In this document: in pieces, positions 42,366 through 48,261 of the stretch
Position numbering within the stretch: position 1 is the first letter of the stretch
Layout: each line of letters starts with the position of its first letter
Origin: Pyramidobacter piscolens
GTDB taxonomy: Bacteria > Synergistota > Synergistia > Synergistales > Dethiosulfovibrionaceae
DNA length: 48,261 nt
NCBI GenBank assembly: GCA_004558205.1
Contig: SFDM01000022.1
Location: forward strand, 1 to 48,261
Direction of reading: 5' to 3'
Made by a program: the position numbers and the translations under genes
The notes under the pieces: generated by a model
What the model saw: only the letters and a program-made list of their open reading frames with translations
Told to the model about the DNA's origin: nothing
The model's database searches: none

Positions 42366-42875
42366 ATGCTGAAATCCACTCAGGACCTTCTCTGGGCTTT
42401 GATACTCATTTTACTGAGCGTGTGCATTTTCTTCTACAGCAGCAGCTTCATCGGCAACGAGGAGATGCCCTATCTTGCTGAATCCTCGGTCTACGCCAAG
42501 ATATGGGCCATCGTTTTATTGCTGCTGGCGCTGGGGCTCCTGATCCGTTCTCTCAAAAGGAGAAGCGCCGTTCAGGCCGTTCCGCTGCTGACCTTCGGGA
42601 CGATCCTCTCGGTGACAGCGCTGGTGCTGTACCTTCTGGCTCTTCAGTATCTGGGGTTCGTGACCTGCACCGTTCTCTTCCTCACCCTTTTGATCTCCTA
42701 TTATCACTGGCTTTCCCTGGACAATGACGGTAAAAAAGGCTTCCGCCCCGTTCCTGTGGTCTTGAGATACTTGGTTCTATCGGTCCTGCTCAGCTTCTTG
42801 TTTGAATTTATTTTCGGAACGGTTCTCAGCGTCTATTTGCCAGCGGGAACTCTCATCGAATCGCTGGCTCTTTGA
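42366..42875 (+). CDS. tctB: Tripartite tricarboxylate transporter small membrane subunit, TctB type
   Basis: The 169-residue protein has four hydrophobic segments and the TctB layout (LLWALILILLSVCIFFYSSS at the start, a basic cytoplasmic loop, then LVLYLLALQYLGFVTCTVLF). It works with TctA and TctC. GATAGGAGG precedes the ATG. The next gene encodes the matching binding protein. Confidence 0.8.
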   Translation: MLKSTQDLLWALILILLSVCIFFYSSSFIGNEEMPYLAESSVYAKIWAIVLLLLALGLLIRSLKRRSAVQAVPLLTFGTILSVTALVLYLLALQYLGFVTCTVLFLTLLISYYHWLSLDNDGKKGFRPVPVVLRYLVLSVLLSFLFEFIFGTVLSVYLPAGTLIESLAL

Positions 42876-42947
42876 AATTCATGGTTCTTGCGCTCGGCGC
42901 TTCCGGCGCCGGCGTCATATCCTTACACTGATAAAGGAGTGTGCTTC

Positions 42948-43922
42948 ATGAAATTTTCACGTTTTGCGCCTTTTCTCCTCGCGTCTCTTCTTGTGGGCGT
43001 CCTCAGCTCGGGGCTCCTCGCCGCCGATTACAGCAAGTTTCCCCAGCGCCCGATCAAAATTGTGGTTCCCTTCGGCGCCGGCGGCAGCGGAGATCTCACG
43101 ATCCGCACGCTTCTGAAGTTCACTAACTTCGGTAAGCCCGCGGTGATCATCAACATGCCCGGCGGCGGTTCCACCATCGGCTCCATGGAAGTGTTCAACA
43201 GCGCTCCCGACGGCTACACGCTACTGGCCAACACGCCGGCCGGAATGATCGTCGGCGGGCTCAAGGGCCTGATGCCAGAAGCGGTTTTTAAGGACATGAT
43301 CCCCATTTGCGTTATGGGCGTGGACAATCCCGTTTTCTGCGTCAACAAGGAATCACCTTTTAAAGACGCAAAGGACTTCTTCGCCTATGCCAAGGCCAAT
43401 CCCGGAAAGCTGCGCCTCGCTTCCGCAGGTATGTCCACCATGTACACCTCGGCGCTGATCATCCAGGATATCGCCGGGATCGACCTGAACTACGTGTCCT
43501 TCGACAGCGCCACCAAATCCCGCGCCGCGCTGCTGGGCGGCCACGTGGAAACGCTCCTCGCCACCATCTCCGAAAACAGGCCTCTGATCGCCGCCGGCGA
43601 CCTGCGTCCTCTTTTTGTCCTTTCTGAGAAACGCTCCCCCTTCCTGCCTGACGTTCCCACTCTCATAGAGCTCGGCTACAACGCCACCGGCTGCCTCGGC
43701 ACCCGCGGCGTTTGGGCGCCCGCCGGAACGCCTCAGCCCATCGTCGACAAGCTGGAAGCCGCGTTCATGGAAGGGCTGAATAACCCCGAGTTCAAGCGCG
43801 TCTACCTTGAAGACATGGGTATTGAGCCCGTAACCTGGAACAGCGCTGAAACTCGCGCCTGGGTGGATAAGAACGCGCCCTATTACAAGATGCTCCTTGA
43901 GAAGTACAGCAAGAAAAAGTAG
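42948..43922 (+). CDS. tctC: Tripartite tricarboxylate transporter binding protein, TctC/Bug type
   Basis: The 324-residue exported protein has a signal peptide (FAPFLLASLLVGVLSSGLLA) and the Bug pattern: YPxRPIK-like FPQRPIKIVVPFGAGGSGDL, NMPGGGSTIGSMEVFNSAPDGYTLL and LASAGMSTMYT. Bug proteins capture carboxylates and some amino acids or N-acyl compounds. ATG 42948 is set by AAAGGAG. A terminator-like stem follows before tctA, which would leave more binding protein than channel. Confidence 0.88.
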   Translation: MKFSRFAPFLLASLLVGVLSSGLLAADYSKFPQRPIKIVVPFGAGGSGDLTIRTLLKFTNFGKPAVIINMPGGGSTIGSMEVFNSAPDGYTLLANTPAGMIVGGLKGLMPEAVFKDMIPICVMGVDNPVFCVNKESPFKDAKDFFAYAKANPGKLRLASAGMSTMYTSALIIQDIAGIDLNYVSFDSATKSRAALLGGHVETLLATISENRPLIAAGDLRPLFVLSEKRSPFLPDVPTLIELGYNATGCLGTRGVWAPAGTPQPIVDKLEAAFMEGLNNPEFKRVYLEDMGIEPVTWNSAETRAWVDKNAPYYKMLLEKYSKKK

Positions 43923-43951
43923 CTTTTTCCTTTCGACCCTTCGTCTTTTCC

Positions 43952-43982
43952 AAGCCGGAACTCTTCTGCGTTCCGGCTTTTA
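43952..43982 (+). terminator. Attenuating hairpin between tctC and tctA
   Basis: AAGCCGGAAC (43952-43961) pairs with GTTCCGGCTT (43970-43979), followed by a short T-run. Partial termination here would favour the abundant binding protein. Confidence 0.65.
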
Positions 43983-43999
43983 TTACAGGAGGCATACAC

Positions 44000-45502
44000 A
44001 TGGACATTATCTCTACCCTTGGCACGGGGCTGCACACCTTTTTTGCCGATCCGACGGTTTTTCCTCTGCTCGTTGCAGGCGTGGTGCTGGGGCTGATCTT
44101 CGGGTGCATTCCCGGGCTTACGGCCGCCCTTGGAGTGTCGCTCATCCTGCCACTTACCTACATGATGACGCCCATCCAGGGGCTTTCCACGCTGATCGGC
44201 ATCTACGTTGGAGGCATTTCAGGCGGGCTCTACGGAGCGATCCTGCTCAACATCCCGGGAACGTCGGCGTCCATCGTCACCTGTTTCGACGGCTCGCCCA
44301 TGGCAAAGCAAGGGCACGCGGCGGAAGCCCTTTCCATGGGAATTTTCGCGTCCTTCATCGGCGGCACCTTCAGCATGCTTGTATTAGTCACTCTGGCTCC
44401 AATGCTGGCAAAAGTCGCGGTCATCTTCGGCCCCTGGGAGTACACAGCTCTCGGCATCATGGGACTGAGCGTAGTGGTCAGCCTGGCCAGCAAGGATATG
44501 ATAAAAGGACTGATCTCCGCCGTAATAGGCATTTTCCTCTCCATGTGCGGCATGGACCCCGTTATGGGGGTCACTCGCTTCACCTTCGGATTCTGGCAGC
44601 TGAACAGCGGCTTCCCTACGCTGGCCACGCTGATGGGATTTTTCGCACTCGGAGAGATGCTGACTCAGGTCCGCGGCATGGGAGTTCTCGCTGAGTTTAC
44701 AGCCATGCAGCAGCGAGTGCCGCTCATCCCTTCCTGGTCAAACATCAAACGTTCCCGCGCAGCTCTGGCCATAGGTTCCGTCATCGGCACCCTTGTGGGC
44801 ATCCTTCCCGGAGTGGGGCAGTCCACGGCGGCCATGCTGGCCTATTCGCAGACCAAGGCTCTTTCCTCCCATCCCGAGGAGTTCGGAAACGGCTGCATCG
44901 AGGGCGTCGCTGCGTCGGAGTCGGCAAACAACGCCGTCAACGGAGGCGCCATGATCCCCATGATGACGCTCGGCATTCCCGGCGACCTGGTCACTTCCAT
45001 TCTCATGGGAGGGCTGGTTATTCACGGACTCCAGCCGGGGCCGCTCATGTTCAAGCTCAATACCGACGTGGTCGGTTCTATGTTTATCGCCTACGCCCTG
45101 TCCAATATCATCATGGTAGTGGTAGCCCTGGCGCTGATCCGCCTCTTTATCCGCCTGCTCAAGGTCCCCGCCAAAATCCTCTACCCCATCATCCTCATGA
45201 TGTGCGTGCTGGGGACCTACAGCGTCAACAGCCGTATCTTCGATATCTGGGTTCTGCTCATCACGGGAACCTTCGGCTATTTCTTCACCAACAGCGGTTT
45301 TTCCCTGCCGCCTCTGATTCTTGGTTACATTCTGGGCCCTATCGTGGAAAGCAACTTCCGCACCGCCATTGTGGCGGCTCAGGGCAATTTTTCAGAAGTA
45401 CTGCAACAGCCTATCGCGCTCGTGATCTTTGGGCTGGCAATTCTCTTTGTTGTTTTTCCGCTGTTTTCAAAAAGCAGGGCGCGCTCTCAGGCGCATTCGT
45501 AA
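44000..45502 (+). CDS. tctA: Tripartite tricarboxylate transporter large membrane subunit, TctA type
   Basis: The 500-residue membrane protein has about 12 TM segments and TctA hallmarks: GLIFGCIPGLTAALGVSLIL, the GGISGGLYGAILLNIPGTSA signature and GVAASESANNAVNGGAMIPM. It forms the ion-coupled channel of the importer with TctB and TctC. ACAGGAGGC precedes the ATG. A second hairpin follows before the enolase-superfamily gene. Confidence 0.9.
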   Translation: MDIISTLGTGLHTFFADPTVFPLLVAGVVLGLIFGCIPGLTAALGVSLILPLTYMMTPIQGLSTLIGIYVGGISGGLYGAILLNIPGTSASIVTCFDGSPMAKQGHAAEALSMGIFASFIGGTFSMLVLVTLAPMLAKVAVIFGPWEYTALGIMGLSVVVSLASKDMIKGLISAVIGIFLSMCGMDPVMGVTRFTFGFWQLNSGFPTLATLMGFFALGEMLTQVRGMGVLAEFTAMQQRVPLIPSWSNIKRSRAALAIGSVIGTLVGILPGVGQSTAAMLAYSQTKALSSHPEEFGNGCIEGVAASESANNAVNGGAMIPMMTLGIPGDLVTSILMGGLVIHGLQPGPLMFKLNTDVVGSMFIAYALSNIIMVVVALALIRLFIRLLKVPAKILYPIILMMCVLGTYSVNSRIFDIWVLLITGTFGYFFTNSGFSLPPLILGYILGPIVESNFRTAIVAAQGNFSEVLQQPIALVIFGLAILFVVFPLFSKSRARSQAHS

Positions 45503-45516
45503 TTTGCAGTTTATCT

Positions 45517-45555
45517 CGTAGGCCCTCCGCACGCGCAATCAGCGGAGGGCCTACG
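45517..45555. other. Intercistronic hairpin between tctA and the enolase-superfamily gene
   Basis: CGTAGGCCCTCCGC (45517-45530) pairs perfectly with GCGGAGGGCCTACG (45542-45555). No T-tract follows, so it may act in mRNA stability or processing rather than termination. Confidence 0.6.
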
Positions 45556-45594
45556 CCTATCGCATATCCAGAGTTCCAAAGGAGGTCCTGCCCC

Positions 45595-46704
45595 ATGTCA
45601 CGTATCATAAAAGCTGAAGTGAAAAAAATCGAGCGCCCTACCACCGTCATGACCACGTCCTATGGCGCCGCGCCGCAGAAAAAAGAACATGTTTTCCTGG
45701 TTCTCGAAGACGAGGACGGCGTCCAGGGCTGGGGAGAATCCACGCCTCTGCCCGAGTTTTCCGGAGAGACCACGTCTGTAGTCCAGATGATCCTTGAACA
45801 GGTCCTCCTGCCTCAAGTCATGGGCGTCGACAGTTTCGACATCGCCGAGACACACAAGATCATGGATCGCGCTATTTACGGCAATCATGCCGCGAAAATG
45901 GCGGTGGATACCGCTCTCTATGACCTCAACGCAAAAAAACTTGGAATCCCTCTTTACGATCTTCTAGGAGGAAAAGCCAGAGAAGGTTCTCCCATCAACC
46001 GCCATATCGGCATCGTACCCACAGAAAAGGCCGCGGCCATAGCCAGAGACTATGCCGCGGCGGGATTCAGCAGCATTAAGATAAAAGTCGGCGCGGACGT
46101 GTCCGCCGACGCAGCCCGGGTCAAGGCTGTCCGCCAAGCCGCCGGCGCTGACGTTTCTCTTCGGGTCGACGCCAACGGCGGTTATTCTTTTCACGATGCG
46201 ATGAAGTTTATCGACGCCACGGCCTCGTGCCGCATTGACATTTTTGAACAGCTGCTGCCGAAAGAAAGGCTGAAAGAGGCCGCCCTTATTCGCAGGCAAA
46301 CCGGAATCCAACTTTGCGCCGACGAGGGGATCTGTTCGCCTCAAGACGGGCTCCGACATGCTGAAATGGGCGCGGCGGACCTCTTCACGATCAAATTGGT
46401 CAAAACCGGAGGGTTCTATCCGGCGCTGCAGATCGCGGCTATCGCCCAGGCTGCCGGCATCGGCTGCATCGTGGCCAACACCTTCGACACACAGGTCAAC
46501 TGCGCCGCCTGCCTTCATCTCGCCTGCTCACTTCCCGGCGCGCAGACGGCCAACGACCTCACCTGTTTTGCGACCCAGCCCGACATGGCCGTCAGCTGTC
46601 ACGAGCTTACGGGAGATTTTCTCCGTGTGGGCAGGGGGCGAGGAATCGGAGTCATGCGCCTCCAAGAATTCGAGATTGACTCTAACGCCATGGCATGCCG
46701 CTGA
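45595..46704 (+). CDS. Enolase-superfamily enzyme, muconate-lactonizing/epimerase subgroup (copy 2)
   Basis: This 369-residue paralogue of 18263-19357 has identical key positions: Lys162/Lys164 (SIKIKVG), Asp192 (VDANGGY), Glu218 (FEQLL), Asp243 (CADEG), Lys267 (TIKLVKTGG). It also shares DLTCFATQP near the C-terminus. In its operon are an M20D amidohydrolase, an M19 dipeptidase and a TTT importer, a set that would fit racemisation or epimerisation of an N-acyl amino acid or dipeptide before hydrolysis. AAAGGAGG precedes ATG 45595. The exact reaction is not established. Confidence 0.86.
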   Translation: MSRIIKAEVKKIERPTTVMTTSYGAAPQKKEHVFLVLEDEDGVQGWGESTPLPEFSGETTSVVQMILEQVLLPQVMGVDSFDIAETHKIMDRAIYGNHAAKMAVDTALYDLNAKKLGIPLYDLLGGKAREGSPINRHIGIVPTEKAAAIARDYAAAGFSSIKIKVGADVSADAARVKAVRQAAGADVSLRVDANGGYSFHDAMKFIDATASCRIDIFEQLLPKERLKEAALIRRQTGIQLCADEGICSPQDGLRHAEMGAADLFTIKLVKTGGFYPALQIAAIAQAAGIGCIVANTFDTQVNCAACLHLACSLPGAQTANDLTCFATQPDMAVSCHELTGDFLRVGRGRGIGVMRLQEFEIDSNAMACR

Positions 46705-46872
46705 CCGCCGCATTTACAACATTTCATGCACCGAGATGCGCTTGCAGACAACCAGGTCAAAGCGCAGGACTACTGAAGATCAATTCTCCGTCCAACACAA
46801 AGCGCGTCCAAAAGCAGAGTGTCAAAACACCGCTCCTATGCTGTAAAACAGAATTCCCCCATTGGTAATGCA

Positions 46873-46925
46873 GATGGAGGAAGCCCTCAATTTTACGTCT
46901 GATTGAGGGCTTCCTCCATCAAGTT
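46873..46925. terminator. Terminator-like hairpin between the Tct operon and the CRISPR remnant
   Basis: 19-bp perfect arms (46873-46891 and 46902-46920) with a 10-nt loop. The T-run is weak (AAGTTTAATTT). It lies between the Tct operon and the CRISPR remnant. Confidence 0.7.
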
Positions 46926-46950
46926 TAATTTCGGCGTAGAGGCTTTCCAC

Positions 46951-46981
46951 GTTTCAACTCGCGTATCCGCGAAGATACGAC
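46951..46981 (-). CRISPR. Solitary CRISPR repeat
   Basis: On the minus strand 46981-46951 reads GTCGTATCTTCGCGGATACG followed by CGAGTTGAAAC, 31 nt. It has a CGTATC-TTCGCG-GATACG hairpin and the GTTGAAAC end typical of CRISPR repeats. It lies downstream of cas1-cas2 in the same orientation, where the array should be, after a 227-nt leader-like stretch (46982-47208). No second intact copy follows. CAACTC plus CCGCGAAG near 47012-47034 might be a decayed one, at low confidence. Confidence 0.55.
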
Positions 46982-47208
46982 TGTTCTATATTTACCTCAG
47001 TCACTGCAACTCTTCAAAAAACATTTCCGCGAAGGTTCACATTTACACCATCTCTGCCTCAATCTTCGTATTGCACATTGTCACGAATCCAGGCTCTACA
47101 AGCTTCGCAAAACATTTCCATAGACAAGAACGCTTCTGTCCTTGTTCCCAGAGGAGTGGAGCACGCTTTCTGATAAAAAACAATCTGCCCGTTCCTGGTT
47201 CGCGGCGT

Positions 47209-47499
47209 TTAGAGTATCAACGATCCTTCCGGATCATAACTCTCCTTCGCCCCTAGATGCTCGACCCGGTGTTTTCAGTTATTCCCAAGCATATAGAAGC
47301 GGAGGCTGTCTACGTTTTCGTCAATTTCGGCCACCAGCTTACTCTTCAAGTTCGTCCACTGTGCGATATCCAGCTTGCACTCAAAGACTGAAAACTGTAC
47401 CCGTTGTCTTGAATTCTCACACAGTCTGGCTACCCGACGCAGCCGTTTCGCGCCCCCGGGACTGTCTGTTTTGACGTCGTAGGTAATCAGAACCACCAT
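47209..47499 (-). pseudogene. cas2: cas2 with a nonsense codon at a conserved Trp
   Basis: Codons 1-74 give MVVLITYDVKTDSPGGAKRL and so on to RFYMLGNN. Then TGA (plus 47275-47277), then KHRVEHLGAKESYDPEGSLI and a true stop at 47209-47211. Type I-C Cas2 usually has NNWKxRVEHxGAK here, so TGG has changed to TGA. The total of 96 codons is normal. Cas2 is the ribonuclease-fold partner of Cas1 in spacer acquisition. TGA is a plain stop elsewhere in this window, so the gene is most likely dead or yields a 74-residue fragment. GAGGTG precedes the ATG. Confidence 0.85.
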
Positions 47500-47508
47500 C
47501 TTGACACC

Positions 47509-47971
47509 TCATTTCAGGAAAAAGGCCGGATATCCGTCTAAATCTCCACGAATCCTTCGGGTAAGCAGCATGGCCTGCACATAGGGCAAAAGGCCCAAAG
47601 GAATTTTTTCCTGCAAATAGGGATGGGTGATTTCTTCCTGCTTTCGGCTCTGCCAGCTTTGAAGGAAGGCCTCCTTACGGGCCAGTTCCTCCAGCAGAAC
47701 TGCCCCATTCTCCTGAATGGCAAAATCTTTGCCGGAAATTTTCCGAAGTTTTATCAGCGACAGGACAAAACGATCCGCCATATAGGGACGCAGTTCTTCC
47801 ATAAGATCCAAAGCCAGGCTGGGACGACCGGGACGGTCTCGGTACAAAAATCCGACGCAGGGATCGAGTCCGACAGACTCCAATGCTCCCGTCACTTCGG
47901 CCGCCAGCAACGAATATGCAAAAGACAACAGCGCGTTCAACCGGTCCGTAGGCGATCTCCGATTACGCCCC
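47509..47971 (-). pseudogene. cas1: 3' part of a cas1 with a mutated metal ligand
   Basis: Minus-strand frame from about 47971: GRNRRSPTDRLNALLSFAYS, LLAAEVTGALESVGLDPCVG, then FLYRDRPGRPSLALDLMEEL to a normal end (GYPAFFLK, stop 47509). This is the C-terminal half of type I-C Cas1, the spacer integrase. The metal-binding His of GFLHRDRPGRPSLALDLMEE is Tyr here (TAC, plus 47842-47844). The N-terminal half, including the first Glu ligand, is missing because the sequence switches to tnpB at about 47972. It cannot be functional. It lies 9 bp before cas2. Confidence 0.85.
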
Positions 47972-48261
47972 GTAGAAGAGGACAGCCTCGCTCTTGCTAA
48001 CGCGCAGCTTCATCTGGACACAGCCTCTGCCGCTTTCTTCCGCCGTCCTGAAACGGGTTTCCCAAGTTCAAAGCAAAAGGTCATTCACGTGCGTCCTATT
48101 CAACCAATAATCAGAATGGTTCTGTTCGCTTCGAGAATGGGAAGATCAAATTGCCTAAAGTGGGCTTTGTGAAAGTGGTCCAGCATCGTCCTATTCCTGA
48201 ATCCTGGAAAATAAAAACGGTGACTGTCTCAAAAACTCCGTCAGGAAAGTATTTCGTTAGC
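47972..48261 (+). pseudogene. tnpB: 5'-truncated, frameshifted IS200/IS605 tnpB running off the right edge
   Basis: From 47972 the plus strand reads VEEDSLALANAQLHLDTASA, then AFFRRPETGF. After a -1 frame change near 48050-48060 it continues GFPKFKAKGHSRASYSTNNQ, NGSVRFENGKIKLPK, VQHRPIPESWKIKTV and SKTPSGKYFVS. This is the N-terminal to central part of TnpB (OrfB), the RNA-guided nuclease of IS200/IS605. The first ~50-60 residues are absent and the junction is cas1 sequence. The 3' part lies outside the window. Confidence 0.8.

Noticed and set aside
47012..47034. A second, decayed CRISPR repeat
   Set aside because: Only CAACTC and CCGCGAAG match and the spacing between them is wrong; too weak to list as a repeat.
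47275..47277. Recoding of TGA as Trp or selenocysteine in cas2
   Set aside because: TGA ends many genes in this window, Cas2 has no selenoprotein relatives that I know of, and the neighbouring cas1 is also broken, so a plain nonsense mutation is simpler.

Overview
The window is about 48 kb of GC-rich bacterial chromosome (roughly 55-60% GC by eye). Gene content is dominated by import and breakdown of peptides, amino acids and N-acyl or amide compounds, and no sugar pathway is visible. There are two peptidase clusters, a Dpp/Opp-type ABC importer, an aromatic amino acid permease with an acetamidase/formamidase, a tripartite tricarboxylate (TTT) importer, and two enolase-superfamily enzymes. 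This fits an anaerobic, asaccharolytic amino-acid fermenter. A member of the Synergistota is my best guess, but that is an inference from gene content and style, not from a marker gene.

Layout. 1-2200: start of a leftward gene, an exported NlpC/P60 protein, and a decayed TnpB (IS200/IS605) end. 2200-10000: a leftward aconitase-family hydratase, then a rightward exported DUF3160 protein, an exported MEMO1-like protein and a PNPOx/NimA-like flavoprotein. Between these lie relics of a LytS-type kinase and of a second MEMO-like gene. 10000-18000: a leftward run of 2-hydroxyacid dehydrogenase, YfcC-type transporter, amidase, double-[4Fe-4S] protein and an unrecognised protein, followed by a LysR regulator and a PepT-like M20 peptidase. 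18200-29070: leftward M28 peptidase plus enolase-superfamily enzyme, divergent from a Crp/Fnr regulator followed by an M20 dipeptidase and dppBCDFA. A clean 5-6-5 dyad lies between the divergent units.

29100-31350: aromatic amino acid permease plus acetamidase/formamidase. 31800-34540: metal P1B-type ATPase module (small membrane protein, attenuator-like terminator, ATPase with SCA instead of CPx, HMA2-like protein). 34540-38260: structured leader, then an ABC importer of the iron/cobalamin/molybdate (FecBCD/BtuFCD) type and an unrecognised protein. A 165-bp MITE-like repeat occurs at 31410 and again at 38259. 38700-46700: leftward IclR regulator facing an M20D amidohydrolase, an M19 dipeptidase, TctB-TctC-TctA and a second enolase-superfamily enzyme. 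A palindrome sits just downstream of the strong promoter.

46870-48261: a dead CRISPR-Cas locus, apparently type I-C. It has one solitary repeat, a cas2 whose expected Trp codon is TGA, and the 3' part of a cas1 with His-to-Tyr at a metal ligand. The cas1 remnant is fused head-to-head to a 5'-truncated, frameshifted tnpB.

No tRNA or rRNA gene was seen. The most useful leads are the inactivated CRISPR locus, the MITE-like repeat, the metal ATPase module, the structured leader, the two predicted operators and the paired enolase-superfamily/peptidase loci.
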